Shown: positions 46,711-55,874, counted from the first letter of the stretch. The stretch is 64,000 nt of DNA from DATFVA01 sp963747755 (GCA_963747755.1 CAVVGK010000014.1:310001-374000); one strand, 5' to 3'. Translations and numbers: made by a program. Notes: a model not told the origin generated them from the letters alone.

Positions 46711-46738
46711 CAAAAAAAAAGGCAGCTATTAGCTGCCT
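46711..46738 (-). terminator. Rho-independent terminator of rny
   Basis: On the minus strand an 8-bp stem AGGCAGCT / AGCTGCCT (46731-46738 with 46720-46727) with a 3-nt loop is followed by nine T residues, 33 nt after the rny stop codon. Confidence 0.9.
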
Positions 46739-46771
46739 AAAAATAATATATTTTTAATTAAAGAAAATCTC

Positions 46772-48334
46772 TTACCTGGCGTAACCGATTTTTCTTACCT
46801 CGCGAATGACCGTAACTTTTATCTGCCCCGGGTATTCCATCTCTCCCTCTATCTTCTGAGCAATATCGTGTGCAAGTTTATCTGCAACGACATCGTCAAC
46901 TTTATCCTGTTCAACTACAACTCTTATTTCCCTGCCGGCCTGAATAGCATAAGTCTTGGCTACGCCTTCAAATGACTTTGCCAGTGCCTCAAGTGTCTCT
47001 AGTCTTTTCACATAACCTTCAAGCGGCTCTCTGCGCGCACCCGGTCTTGCACCGCTTATGGCATCCGCAGCCTGCACAAGTGCTGCAATAGGACTTTCCA
47101 TCTCTATATCTTCGTGGTGAGAACCTACAGCGTTAACAACTATAGGATTTTCCTTGTACTTCTTTGTAAGATCATATCCAAGCAGAGCGTGGGGACCTTC
47201 AACGGATTTATCGATTGTTTTACCAACATCATGCAGAAGACCTGCTCTTTTTGATAGTTGAGTATCCAATCCCAATTCAGCGGCCATTATACCGGTAAGG
47301 TAAGCGACTTCGATGCTGTGTTGAAGGAGATTCTGGCCATAGCTTGAACGGTATTTCATTTTCCCTACATGCTTGATAAGCTCGCTATGCATATTATGAA
47401 GTCCCAGCTGCAGGATGGTGTTCTCACCTTCCTTAATCATTTCTTCTTCAAGTTCCTGCTTAACTTTCTCAACAACTTCTTCAATTCTTGCGGGGTGAAT
47501 TCTGCCGTCGGCTATTAATTTTTCCAGGGATACTCTTGCAACTTCCCTTCTGAACTGATCGAATGAAGAAAGAATAACTGCTTCGGGAGTATCATCAACA
47601 ATAACATCCACACCGGTAGCAGCTTCGAAGGAGCGGATATTTCGTCCTTCCTTACCGATGATTCGCCCTTTCATATCATCATTCTGAATCTGTACTACTG
47701 ATAAGGTGGTTTCAATGGAATGGTCGGCAGCAGTCCTTTGTATTGACTGAACAATTATCTTCTGAGCTTCTTTCTTGGCATCTGATTTTGCTTTTTCGAT
47801 TAACTCCCTTGTTATGTGGGACGCATCAGCCCTTGCCTGGTTGGTCATATTCTCGATAAGTATCGACTTTGCTTCTTCGGAAGTTAATCCGGATATTTTT
47901 TCAAGTTTTAGGTTCTGTTCCTTCTCAAGCCTCGCAACTTCTGTAAGCCGTACCTCAACACTCTTTTTTAGATCAAGTAGCTCTTTTTCAAATTGTTTAT
48001 TTTCCTTCTCTTTTTTAATTACAATGTCAAACTTCTTCTCAATGTTCTCTTCCCTGGTAATTAACTGTTTCTCGAGGTGTGAAATTTTCTGTCGTTTTTG
48101 ATTAACTTCTCCATCAAATTCAACTTTCTTTTTGTACCATTCATCTTTTACTTCAAGCAGTTTTTCCCGTTTCAGATTGGTAGCTTCTTTTTGAGCGTCA
48201 GAGATAAGTTGTTTTGCTCTCTCTTCAGCTGAAACCAGGCTTTTTTTGCCGATACGGGAATTAAACCACCACCCGAAGTAAAAAAATATCACAACGAGGA
48301 CAATCACCATAGGAATGAGCAATAATGTGTCCAT
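46772..48334 (-). CDS. rny: Ribonuclease Y
   Basis: Membrane-anchored endoribonuclease starting mRNA decay. About 520 residues from the ATG at 48334, which has GGAGG just upstream; longer reading frames add a non-homologous stretch. Order: N-terminal transmembrane helix (about 5-25), long coiled coil (about 30-190), KH domain (G-R-I-I-G-K-E-G-R-N-I-R), HD domain (H-S-I-E-V-A, L-L-H-D-V-G-K, H-H-E-D), C-terminal domain. It follows the candidate 6S RNA and ends in a terminator. Confidence 0.96.
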   Translation of the reverse strand: MDTLLLIPMVIVLVVIFFYFGWWFNSRIGKKSLVSAEERAKQLISDAQKEATNLKREKLLEVKDEWYKKKVEFDGEVNQKRQKISHLEKQLITREENIEKKFDIVIKKEKENKQFEKELLDLKKSVEVRLTEVARLEKEQNLKLEKISGLTSEEAKSILIENMTNQARADASHITRELIEKAKSDAKKEAQKIIVQSIQRTAADHSIETTLSVVQIQNDDMKGRIIGKEGRNIRSFEAATGVDVIVDDTPEAVILSSFDQFRREVARVSLEKLIADGRIHPARIEEVVEKVKQELEEEMIKEGENTILQLGLHNMHSELIKHVGKMKYRSSYGQNLLQHSIEVAYLTGIMAAELGLDTQLSKRAGLLHDVGKTIDKSVEGPHALLGYDLTKKYKENPIVVNAVGSHHEDIEMESPIAALVQAADAISGARPGARREPLEGYVKRLETLEALAKSFEGVAKTYAIQAGREIRVVVEQDKVDDVVADKLAHDIAQKIEGEMEYPGQIKVTVIREVRKIGYAR

Positions 48335-48346
48335 TTTTCCTCCAAT

Positions 48347-48366
48347 GCGGTATTTAATTAAACCGC
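48347..48366 (-). promoter_or_regulatory. Hairpin in front of rny, overlapping the 6S closing stem
   Basis: GCGGT (48362-48366 read on minus) can pair with ACCGC (48347-48351) across a 10-nt AT loop. It ends about 4 nt before the GGAGG of rny. Its 5' arm shares bases 48363-48366 with the closing stem of the candidate 6S RNA, so the two structures exclude each other. Confidence 0.45.
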
Positions 48367-48562
48367 TCCTGTCAGTGCACATTAATCAGAAAAACTTTAA
48401 TATGACAATGTGGGAACCTGCCAAAACGCTTTTTGCTTCCTCCAGTCCGGTAATTAAACCGGAATCCGCCGAAACGAATTGAGGCCTGTAATACGCGCTT
48501 TGAGTCAAACTCCCTATGTTATGAAAGTTAGTTTTTCATTTATTAAGGGACTGACAGGGCGG
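48363..48562 (-). ncRNA. ssrS: Candidate 6S RNA (RNA polymerase regulator)
   Basis: About 200 nt between zapA and rny that can fold as a long 6S-like hairpin. A closing stem pairs CCGCCCTGTCAG (48551-48562) with CTGACAGGAGCGG (48363-48375), one bulge. A large internal bubble is followed by an 8-bp stem (48495-48502 with 48422-48429) and an apical TCCGGT/ACCGGA hairpin (48446-48463). zapA next to ssrS is a known and widespread arrangement, and length fits. The ends are taken from the closing stem, not from mapping. In life it would bind housekeeping RNA polymerase in its bubble. Confidence 0.72.
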
Positions 48563-48570
48563 AAATTCTT

Positions 48571-48867
48571 CTAGGATGGTTCAGCCAGACTTGGATCGCT
48601 AAGGAGAAGCTTTAATTTTTTAACTTTATCTGCAGCTTGTATCAATAGTTCTCTGTTTTTATTTTTTTCAAGAAACAGATCGTAAGCAATATTTAAACAT
48701 GCTATAATCGCTATTGTTTGAGCCGGCTGGTCGGGAAGTTCGTCTTTTGTTTCTTCCATTACCTTATTTACGTAAACAGCCAGTTCTTTGGCTATTTCTT
48801 CATTCTCGACCAATAAAGAATATTCTTTATCAAATATTTTAATTTTAAGCTTCTTTTTATCCGTCAT
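48571..48867 (-). CDS. zapA: Cell division protein ZapA
   Basis: 98 residues from the ATG at 48867 (a TTG five codons earlier is weaker). ZapA bundles FtsZ filaments. The N-terminal I-K-I-F-D-K-E-Y motif, and the long C-terminal helix with A-I-I-A-C-L-N-I-A-Y-D-L-F, fit the family. It lies 27 bp after a coiled-coil gene, probably its partner, and 8 bp before the candidate 6S RNA. Confidence 0.9.
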   Translation of the reverse strand: MTDKKKLKIKIFDKEYSLLVENEEIAKELAVYVNKVMEETKDELPDQPAQTIAIIACLNIAYDLFLEKNKNRELLIQAADKVKKLKLLLSDPSLAEPS

Positions 48868-48894
48868 GGTTTTACCATCCAACCATCAATATAC

Positions 48895-49206
48895 TTAAGA
48901 ACTCAAATGTAAATCGATCCTGTTAACCAGGTTCTCTATTTTATTCTTTAATTCCTCTTTCTCATCACCATTTAACGAACCGAATAATGAATTTACGGAA
49001 TTTTCTCCATTTTCTTCAAGTTGTTTTTCAAGTGCTTCAACTCTCTGAAGAAGCATCTTATTCTCTTCTCTTACTCCCGAAAAAGATTTTTCCAGTTTGG
49101 AATATTCCTCCCGCAGAGTTTTGTTCCTGTTTTTTAATTCAGCAACCAGTGTCTGAATTTCTGAAAGGTCATTTAACAATACTTCGTGCTTTGTGAGGTC
49201 AGGCAA
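48895..49206 (-). CDS. Coiled-coil protein, ZapB-like
   Basis: 103 residues, almost wholly helical with heptad patterns from about 10 to 65 and no membrane segment. Start is a TTG directly after the pheT stop codon, with GAGG 7 nt upstream; no ATG lies near the N-terminus. Its place beside zapA, and its composition, suggest a Zap partner bridging FtsZ, but no sequence motif proves that. Confidence 0.65.
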   Translation of the reverse strand: MPDLTKHEVLLNDLSEIQTLVAELKNRNKTLREEYSKLEKSFSGVREENKMLLQRVEALEKQLEENGENSVNSLFGSLNGDEKEELKNKIENLVNRIDLHLSS

Positions 49207-51612
49207 TTAATTTCCTCTCAATTTTGCATTAAACTTTTCAGCTACTGCCGATATCAGGTGAAGAAATTCTTTTTCTACTTCTTCATCTGTCAGGGTCCGT
49301 TCTTTATCAAAAAACTCTAATGTGAAAGCCATACTCTTTTTATTTTCGCCCAGAGTATCGCTCTGAAATAAATCAAACAGGTTTACAGATTTAAGTAAAC
49401 CCGCACTCTCTTCAAGGATGAAATCAGAAACCTGCTCGTAAGTTACTGATTTATCGAATATAAAAGCAAAATCTCTAAGAACTTTTGGATACCGTAATAG
49501 TTCTGAATATTTTCTATCCGAAACAGGTATTTCACTTAATTTTTTAAGGTCGATCTCAAAACAGTAAACATCCTGATCAATATCAAAGTACTTCAGCAGT
49601 TTTTTATCAACTGCTCCGCCGAATCCGATTTCTCCGTTGTTATCAGTAAGTGAAAATTTTGCAGTATAATACCGATTCCCTTCGTGATTATATGAATACT
49701 GCAAAGCATTGTCAAGCGAAAATTTTGAGATAAATGACTTGATAAATCCCTTTAAGTCAAAAAGATCTGAATTTTCTTCATCTGAATACCAGGTTTTTCT
49801 TCTGGCTTTGCCGGAAATAACAAATATGAGATGTTCTTTTTCATCAAAATCGTCGAAATCAGCTATCTTTTTATCTGTTTTCAGACTAAAAATGTTTCCT
49901 ACTTCGAAAAACTGAAGATCCTTTTCACCTACATTCATATTCGAAGAAACAGTTTGTAGAGACCCTGTAAGCAGCGAGGTTCGCAGGTAAGCCATATCCG
50001 TGCTCTGCGGGTTGAGTATTTTTACAGGGTTCCCAGTTAAAGATGCTGTTTTTTCACTTTGCAAAGGGTTGTTGATCATCTCATGAAAACCAAGTTCCAC
50101 GGCAGCATCTTTCACCCTGTCGGCAAAACCGGACTCATCTTTCTTTTCTCCCAGGGTGATCGAGATTTTCGTTACTGTAGGAATATTGTCATATCCGTAA
50201 ATTCTTGCAATCTCCTCTATCAGGTCTATTTCTCTTTCAATGTCAGGACGAAAAGTAGGAACCGAAACATGAAGTTCGTCTGCTGATTCAAATGTAATCT
50301 TCATACCAAGTTTTTCCAGAATCTTTGAGATATCCTTTTTCTCAATCTTATATCCAAGGATCTTTTCTACTCTCTCAAATCTCAGCCTTACTTCCGCCGG
50401 TTCAATGGGTTCAGGGTAACTGTCAAGTACTCCTTCCAGGATTTCACCTCCGGCCAGTTGAACAATCAACTGAGCTGCTCGTTCAGATGCATAGACTGTC
50501 CCGTTCGGGTCTGTGCCTCGTTCAAACCTGTAGGATGCATCGGTGCTGAGAGCTAATGACTTTGACGTATTTCTGATGCTGGAGGGATTAAAGTATGCAC
50601 TCTCAATGAGTATGTTCCGTGTGTCGGATGTGACTTCTGAATTTTCACCGCCCATTACCCCAGCTATGGCCACAGGCTTGTCACCGTCACAGATCATCAA
50701 GGTTCCCGGAGGAAGCTTTCGTTCCTTCGAATCTAATGTAGTAAATGATGTTTCTTTGTCGGTACTCTGTACAATGATCTTATGTCCAGCCAGGTTCTCA
50801 AGATCAAAGGCATGAAGCGGCTGGCCTGTTTCAAACATAATATAGTTGGTAACGTCAACTATATTATTAATGGGCCTTAATCCTATATTTTTCAGTCTTC
50901 TTCTCAGCCACGAAGGCGATTCTTTAACTGCTGTACCTTTAATAATTCTTGATGAATATCTGGGACAATTTTTCGTGTCGACAATCTCTATGGAAGCTGA
51001 CTTTGAAGCCTCATCTTCATTCTCTTCAAAATCTATAGGTGGTTTTTTAACCTTCCCCTTAAATATTGCAGCAAGGTCTCTCGCAACACCTATATGAGAA
51101 AGTGCATCTGGTCTATTGGGAGTAATCGCAATTTCAAGTATAGTATCGTTAAGATGAAGAACCTCAGAGATCGGAGCTCCCTCCTTCACTTCGTTTTCAA
51201 GCACCAGAATTCCATCGTGGTTATCGCTAATCTGAAGCTCAGCTTCGGAGCAGATCATTCCGTTTGATTCAATCCCGCGGATCCTGGCCTTCGCGATCTT
51301 AAAATTCCCCTTCGGAACAACGGCACCAACCCGGGCAAACACAACTTTCTGTCCGGCATCAACATTAGGAGCACCGCATATAACCTGGAAATCCTGATCT
51401 CCTGTACTTACCGTACACAAAGAGAGTTTATCGGCATTCGGATGTTTTTTCTTTTCTTTAACGTACCCTACTACAAAATGCTTATATATATTATTCTGGT
51501 CGGTAACCTCTTCAACTTCCAGTCCGCTCATAGTAAGCAGATGAACTATTTCAGAGGTGGATATTTCAGGTAGATCGACTAATTCTTTTAACCAATTTAA
51601 AGAGAGTTTCAA
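49207..51612 (-). CDS. pheT: Phenylalanyl-tRNA synthetase beta subunit
   Basis: 801 residues, normal for bacterial PheT. N-terminal tRNA-binding (EMAP-like) domain with V-G-Y-V-K-E-K-K-K-H-P-N-A-D-K-L, B3/B4 editing domain, B5 domain, and C-terminal ferredoxin-like anticodon-binding domain with Y-P-K-V-L-R-D-F-A. Follows pheS by 15 bp. Confidence 0.97.
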   Translation of the reverse strand: MKLSLNWLKELVDLPEISTSEIVHLLTMSGLEVEEVTDQNNIYKHFVVGYVKEKKKHPNADKLSLCTVSTGDQDFQVICGAPNVDAGQKVVFARVGAVVPKGNFKIAKARIRGIESNGMICSEAELQISDNHDGILVLENEVKEGAPISEVLHLNDTILEIAITPNRPDALSHIGVARDLAAIFKGKVKKPPIDFEENEDEASKSASIEIVDTKNCPRYSSRIIKGTAVKESPSWLRRRLKNIGLRPINNIVDVTNYIMFETGQPLHAFDLENLAGHKIIVQSTDKETSFTTLDSKERKLPPGTLMICDGDKPVAIAGVMGGENSEVTSDTRNILIESAYFNPSSIRNTSKSLALSTDASYRFERGTDPNGTVYASERAAQLIVQLAGGEILEGVLDSYPEPIEPAEVRLRFERVEKILGYKIEKKDISKILEKLGMKITFESADELHVSVPTFRPDIEREIDLIEEIARIYGYDNIPTVTKISITLGEKKDESGFADRVKDAAVELGFHEMINNPLQSEKTASLTGNPVKILNPQSTDMAYLRTSLLTGSLQTVSSNMNVGEKDLQFFEVGNIFSLKTDKKIADFDDFDEKEHLIFVISGKARRKTWYSDEENSDLFDLKGFIKSFISKFSLDNALQYSYNHEGNRYYTAKFSLTDNNGEIGFGGAVDKKLLKYFDIDQDVYCFEIDLKKLSEIPVSDRKYSELLRYPKVLRDFAFIFDKSVTYEQVSDFILEESAGLLKSVNLFDLFQSDTLGENKKSMAFTLEFFDKERTLTDEEVEKEFLHLISAVAEKFNAKLRGN

Positions 51613-51627
51613 TTTAATTTCTCCGGA

Positions 51628-52641
51628 TCAAAACTGTTTAAGGAATCTTATATCATTCTCAAAGAAGATTCTGATATCATCTATTCCATATTTAAGCATT
51701 GCAGTTCGTTCAATACCCATTCCGAAAGCATATCCTGTATATTTTTCGGGATCGTAGCCAACGGACTTGAAAACATTCGGATCAACCATTCCGCAGCCTA
51801 GAACTTCGAGCCAGCCGGAATACTTGCATACACGGCAGCCCTTCCCGTGGCAGAGAAAACAGGTGATGTCCATTTCTGCGCTTGGCTCAGTGAATGGGAA
51901 GAAACTTGGACGGAAGCGGTACTTTATATCCTCGCCGTAAAACTGTTTAGCAAAGGAAACAAGTGTGCCTTTTAGTTCGGCAAAAGTAACGTCGGTATCA
52001 ACGTATATACCGTCAACCTGGTGAAACATGCAATAGCTCCGCGCGCTTACAGCTTCGTTCCTGTATACACGCCCTGGCATAATAGCCCTTACAGGAGGAT
52101 CATGCTTTTCCATAATTCTAATCTGGACAGGAGTTGTGTGTGTGCGGAGAACGTAGCTGCTGCTCACAAAATATGTATCCTGCATATCCCTTGCAGGATG
52201 ATCAGGGGGGAAATTAAGGGCTTCAAAGTTGTAGTAGTCTGATTCAATCTCGGGTCCTAGTGCCACCGCAAAACCCAGTCCTTTAAAGATGTTCTTAATT
52301 TCATCCACCGTCTGGGTGAGGATATGCCTGCCGCCGGAAGGTTTTAACTTTCCTGGAAGCGTTAGGTCTATTGCTCCTTTTTCAGATTCTTTTGATGACT
52401 CTATTTCGTCTTTTATTGAATTGAACCTTCCCGTCACTTCATTGCGGAGCAGATTCAGTTCTTTTCCGAGCAGGGGTTTTTCTTCCTTTGAAGCTGTTTT
52501 AAGTTCATCAAAAAGTTTTGAGAGGAGTCCGTTGCGGCTTAAGTACTTTAACCTGACATCCTCCAGTTTTGCCGGTGAGTCGGTTTGTACAATTTCTGTA
52601 TTGAATTCTTCTCTCAGGGAGTTGATTTTATCTTTCAGCAT
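51628..52641 (-). CDS. pheS: Phenylalanyl-tRNA synthetase alpha subunit
   Basis: 337 residues. Class II catalytic core with F-R-P-S-F-F-P-F-T-E-P-S-A-E and the C-terminal G-M-G-I-E-R. Normal N-terminal coiled coil for tRNA contact. The G-K-G-C-x-x-C segment followed by G-W-L-E-V-L-G-C-G is the usual PheS loop. Upstream, a 12-bp hairpin separates it from rplT. Confidence 0.97.
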   Translation of the reverse strand: MLKDKINSLREEFNTEIVQTDSPAKLEDVRLKYLSRNGLLSKLFDELKTASKEEKPLLGKELNLLRNEVTGRFNSIKDEIESSKESEKGAIDLTLPGKLKPSGGRHILTQTVDEIKNIFKGLGFAVALGPEIESDYYNFEALNFPPDHPARDMQDTYFVSSSYVLRTHTTPVQIRIMEKHDPPVRAIMPGRVYRNEAVSARSYCMFHQVDGIYVDTDVTFAELKGTLVSFAKQFYGEDIKYRFRPSFFPFTEPSAEMDITCFLCHGKGCRVCKYSGWLEVLGCGMVDPNVFKSVGYDPEKYTGYAFGMGIERTAMLKYGIDDIRIFFENDIRFLKQF

Positions 52642-52665
52642 TTCATACCGGTTATTTAAAGTAAT

Positions 52666-52701
52666 ACCCTTCCATATACAAATATAACGATATGGAAGGG
52701 T
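52666..52701 (-). promoter_or_regulatory. 12-bp perfect hairpin between rplT and pheS
   Basis: ACCCTTCCATAT (52666-52677) and its exact reverse complement (52690-52701), 12-nt loop. It starts 5 nt after the rplT stop codon and ends 24 nt before the pheS start on the minus strand. No U-run follows, so a processing site, attenuator or partial terminator between ribosomal and synthetase genes is more likely than a full stop. Confidence 0.6.
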
Positions 52702-52706
52702 AAAAA

Positions 52707-53054
52707 TTAATTAGCAGAAAACTTAACGAGTTCCGTAAATGCTGCCGGATTTTCAACAGCAAGACTCGCAAGAACTTTCCTGTTTATCCCCACACCTTTT
52801 GTATCGAGTGCATGGATAAGACGAGAATATGTCGTTCCGTTCTCCCTGGCTGCAGCATTGATCCTGGTAATCCAGAGACTCCTGAACGTTCTCTTTTTTA
52901 GTTTTCTATCCCTGTATGCATGGACGAGGCCTTTTTCAACATGGTTCTTTGCAATAGTGTAAACTTTGCTTCTTGAGCCCCAGTAACCTTTGGCTTGTTT
53001 CAGCACTTTCTTTCTTCTCTGGTGAGAAGCGACTTTGTTTTTTGATCTTGGCAT
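52707..53054 (-). CDS. rplT: 50S ribosomal protein L20
   Basis: 115 residues, basic. Typical motifs: R-R-K-K-V-L-K-Q-A-K-G-Y-W-G-S-R, R-K-L-K-K-R-T-F-R-S-L-W-I-T-R-I-N-A-A. Follows rpmI by 16 bp in the classic infC-rpmI-rplT order. Confidence 0.98.
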   Translation of the reverse strand: MPRSKNKVASHQRRKKVLKQAKGYWGSRSKVYTIAKNHVEKGLVHAYRDRKLKKRTFRSLWITRINAAARENGTTYSRLIHALDTKGVGINRKVLASLAVENPAAFTELVKFSAN

Positions 53055-53070
53055 TTTTGTTCACTCCTCT

Positions 53071-53262
53071 CTATTGAAGCATTGTTTTAACACGGTGTTC
53101 ATCTGAAACCGAAACCATAGATGAATGGCGCAGATTTCTTTTCCGTTTTGTGGATTTGGAAGTAAGGATATGGCTCTTGTAAGCATTTTTCCTTTTGTAC
53201 CTTCCGGATGCGGTCTTCTTAAACGATTTAGAAGCTCCGCGGTTGCTTTTCATTTTTGGCAT
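53071..53262 (-). CDS. rpmI: 50S ribosomal protein L35
   Basis: 63 residues, very basic, starting M-P-K-M-K-S-N-R-G-A-S-K-S-F-K-K. Between infC (8-bp gap) and rplT. Confidence 0.97.
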   Translation of the reverse strand: MPKMKSNRGASKSFKKTASGRYKRKNAYKSHILTSKSTKRKRNLRHSSMVSVSDEHRVKTMLQ

Positions 53263-53270
53263 AGCTTTTC

Positions 53271-53816
53271 CTATTTGGTTTTTTTGGTTTTAGGTTTAGC
53301 TGTGGGAACAAGGATCACGCTCATGTTCCTTCCTTCCATCTTAATGGGAGATTCTACCTTGGCAAGGTCTTCAGTTTGTTCAATGAACCGTGTTAACAGT
53401 TCTTCGCCTTGTTCGGTGTATGCCATCTCCCTTCCTTTGAACATTACCACAGCTTTTACTTTGTTTCCTTCTTCGAGGAAGTTTATAGCGTGTTTTACTT
53501 TAAATTCAAAATCGTGTATGTCTGTATTGGGGTGCAGCCGGATTTCCTTCAGTAAAGAAACCTGCTGATTTTTTCTCTGAATTTTCTCACGTTTCTGCTG
53601 TTCATACTTAAACTTTCCGAAATCAATAACCTTACAGACGGGTGGTTTTGCCTGGGGTGCAATTTCAACCAGATCCAGACTTCTTTCCTGTGCGATCTTC
53701 ATTGCATCGCGGACTGTAAAAATACCTACCTGGGAACCATCAACGTCTATTACCCTTACTTTGGGGGCTCTGATCTCTTCATTGACCCTTACACTATCTT
53801 TTTGAGCGATTATCAA
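53271..53816 (-). CDS. infC: Translation initiation factor IF-3, non-AUG start
   Basis: 181 residues from the TTG at 53816, 179 from the ATC at 53810. N-domain N-E-E-I-R-A-P-K-V-R-V-I-D and C-domain with K-E-I-R-L-H-P-N-T-D-I-H-D and L-V-P-T-A are typical. No ATG lies near the start. GAGG at 53817-53820 directly abuts the TTG (too close) but is 6 nt before ATC at 53810. Rare AUU/AUC/AUA starts are the known basis of infC autoregulation in enterobacteria, so AUC is preferred. Downstream are rpmI and rplT. Confidence 0.94.
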   Translation of the reverse strand: MIIAQKDSVRVNEEIRAPKVRVIDVDGSQVGIFTVRDAMKIAQERSLDLVEIAPQAKPPVCKVIDFGKFKYEQQKREKIQRKNQQVSLLKEIRLHPNTDIHDFEFKVKHAINFLEEGNKVKAVVMFKGREMAYTEQGEELLTRFIEQTEDLAKVESPIKMEGRNMSVILVPTAKPKTKKTK

Positions 53817-53828
53817 CCTCTCTTTTTG

Positions 53829-55769
53829 TTATTGATTCTTTTTTAAAATTTCGTCTTTAATATTATAAATAAAATCTGACAAAGAAAAAGTTCCGATGTC
53901 ACCTTTTTTGTGTTTTCTTACTGAAACGCTGCCTGACTCTATCTCTTTTTCGCCTATTACAAGCATATAAGGAACCTTCTGGGTCTCCCAGTCTCTTATC
54001 TTGTAACCTAATTTTTCATTCCTCTCATCAAATTCAACGCGTATGTCTGCTTCTTTCAGCTTCATCGCAACTTCTTTTGAGAACTCAAAGAAGTTCTGAG
54101 ATACCGGTAGAACTGCCACCTGAACCGGTGCAAGCCACAACGGAAACTCGCCTGCATAATGCTCAATCAGAACACCAATGAACCTTTCAAGCGAACCGAA
54201 GGGAGCACGGTGAATCACAACCGGTCTGTGCTTCTGTCCGTCGCTTCCGGTGTACTCAAGGTTAAATCTTTCGGGCATTATATAATCTATCTGAACGGTA
54301 CCCAGCTGCCACTGCCTTCCAAGTGCGTCTTTCACCATAAAGTCTATTTTGGGACCATAGAATGCTGCCTCGCCTTCTTCAACATTATATTTCAGTCCCA
54401 TCTGATCAGCTGCTTCCTGTATTTCCTTCTGGGCTCTTTCCCACATATTTATATCGCCGCCGTATTTCTCTACATTATCATCCCTGAATGATAATTGGGT
54501 TCTGAAATCCTTGAATCCCATTTGTTCAAATACAACCTGGATAAGCTCGATTACGTTGCAGACTTCATCTTTAAGCTGATCTTCACGGACGAAAATATGC
54601 GAATCATCTACAGCAAATGAACGGACACGGGTTAGTCCGTTTAGCTCTCCCGACTGCTCATATCTGTAAACAGTTCCAAATTCAGCATACCTTATAGGCA
54701 GGTCTCTGTAGCTTCTGGGCTTACTTGCATAAATCATAAAATGATGAGGACAATTCATCGGCTTCAGCAGATATTCCTCTTTCCCGTCTTCAAGCTGAAT
54801 TGGAGGGAACTGGCTATCCTTATAATAGGGGTAATGACCGCTGGTTTTATACAGATTAATGTTCCCAATATGCGGAGTAATAACCGGATCATATCCGCGT
54901 TTACGCTGCTCGCCGCGGAGATAATTTTCAAGGGTTTCTCTTAAAATAGCTCCTCTCGGAAGCCAGATAGGAAGTCCGCTTCCTACACTATTTGTAATCA
55001 GGAAAAGTTCCAGGTCTTTCCCCAGTTTCCTGTGATCTCTCTTCTTCGCTTCCTCGAGCCTTTCAAGATACTCGTCGAGCATTTTTTTCTTCGGGAATGA
55101 GATTCCATATATTCTCTGAAGCTGTTTGTTATTCTCATCGCCGCGCCAGTATGAACCTGAGACGCTTAACAGCTTAACATATTTTATTTTTCCTGCTGAA
55201 GGAAGATGGGGTCCGGTACACAGATCAGTGAAGCTGCCTTCATTATATAAACTTATGGTCTCGTCATTCTCATCAATCCCGCTTAGTATCTCTATCTTGT
55301 ATTGATCACCTTTATCCTGGAAAAACTCAATTGCTTTATCTTTTGAGAGTTCTGCACGTTCAAAAGAATTATTCTCTTTGGCAATCTTATTCATTCTTTC
55401 TTCGATAACTCGAAGGTCGTCTTCACTTAACTTTTTATTTATATCAAAGTCGTAATAAAAACCGTTTTCAATAGCAGGCCCAACACCGAATTTAGCCTCG
55501 GGATACAACGATAAAATAGCATGGGCCATTAAATGAGAGGTAGAATGCCAGTATACTTCCCTTCCCTTCTCGTCATCGAAAGTGAGGAATTTTACCAAGG
55601 CATTGTAACTGATGGGAGCCCGGAGATCTTTTACTATCCCGTTCACTTCTACAGCAAGCACATCCTGCGCAAGGCGCGGAGAGATTGACTCGGCTACCTG
55701 GTAACCTGAAACATCTTTATCAAATTCCTGTGAACGTCCGTCGGGAAATGTAATTTGTATTTTATCCAT
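53829..55769 (-). CDS. thrS: Threonyl-tRNA synthetase
   Basis: 646 residues: TGS domain, HxxxH-type editing domain (H-S-T-S-H-L-M-A-H), class II core with the zinc cysteine and histidine (M-N-C-P-H-H) and motif 3 (H-R-A-P-F-G-S-L-E-R-F), and anticodon-binding domain. It heads the operon with infC, rpmI, rplT, pheST. No T-box-like leader was seen upstream; tRNA genes lie there. Confidence 0.97.
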   Translation of the reverse strand: MDKIQITFPDGRSQEFDKDVSGYQVAESISPRLAQDVLAVEVNGIVKDLRAPISYNALVKFLTFDDEKGREVYWHSTSHLMAHAILSLYPEAKFGVGPAIENGFYYDFDINKKLSEDDLRVIEERMNKIAKENNSFERAELSKDKAIEFFQDKGDQYKIEILSGIDENDETISLYNEGSFTDLCTGPHLPSAGKIKYVKLLSVSGSYWRGDENNKQLQRIYGISFPKKKMLDEYLERLEEAKKRDHRKLGKDLELFLITNSVGSGLPIWLPRGAILRETLENYLRGEQRKRGYDPVITPHIGNINLYKTSGHYPYYKDSQFPPIQLEDGKEEYLLKPMNCPHHFMIYASKPRSYRDLPIRYAEFGTVYRYEQSGELNGLTRVRSFAVDDSHIFVREDQLKDEVCNVIELIQVVFEQMGFKDFRTQLSFRDDNVEKYGGDINMWERAQKEIQEAADQMGLKYNVEEGEAAFYGPKIDFMVKDALGRQWQLGTVQIDYIMPERFNLEYTGSDGQKHRPVVIHRAPFGSLERFIGVLIEHYAGEFPLWLAPVQVAVLPVSQNFFEFSKEVAMKLKEADIRVEFDERNEKLGYKIRDWETQKVPYMLVIGEKEIESGSVSVRKHKKGDIGTFSLSDFIYNIKDEILKKNQ

Positions 55770-55874
55770 ATTGCTTCTTTAATAAAAAATCGGAGAACCA
55801 CTCTGATAGGCAAACAACAATTAACAATGATCAATTCATGCTTGTTAATTGTATAATTTTAAATGCTGATTGTC

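Noticed and set aside
53125..53568. 147-codon plus-strand frame across rpmI and infC
   Set aside because: Antisense to two ribosome-related genes with strong homology; cysteine- and serine-rich composition typical of a shadow frame.
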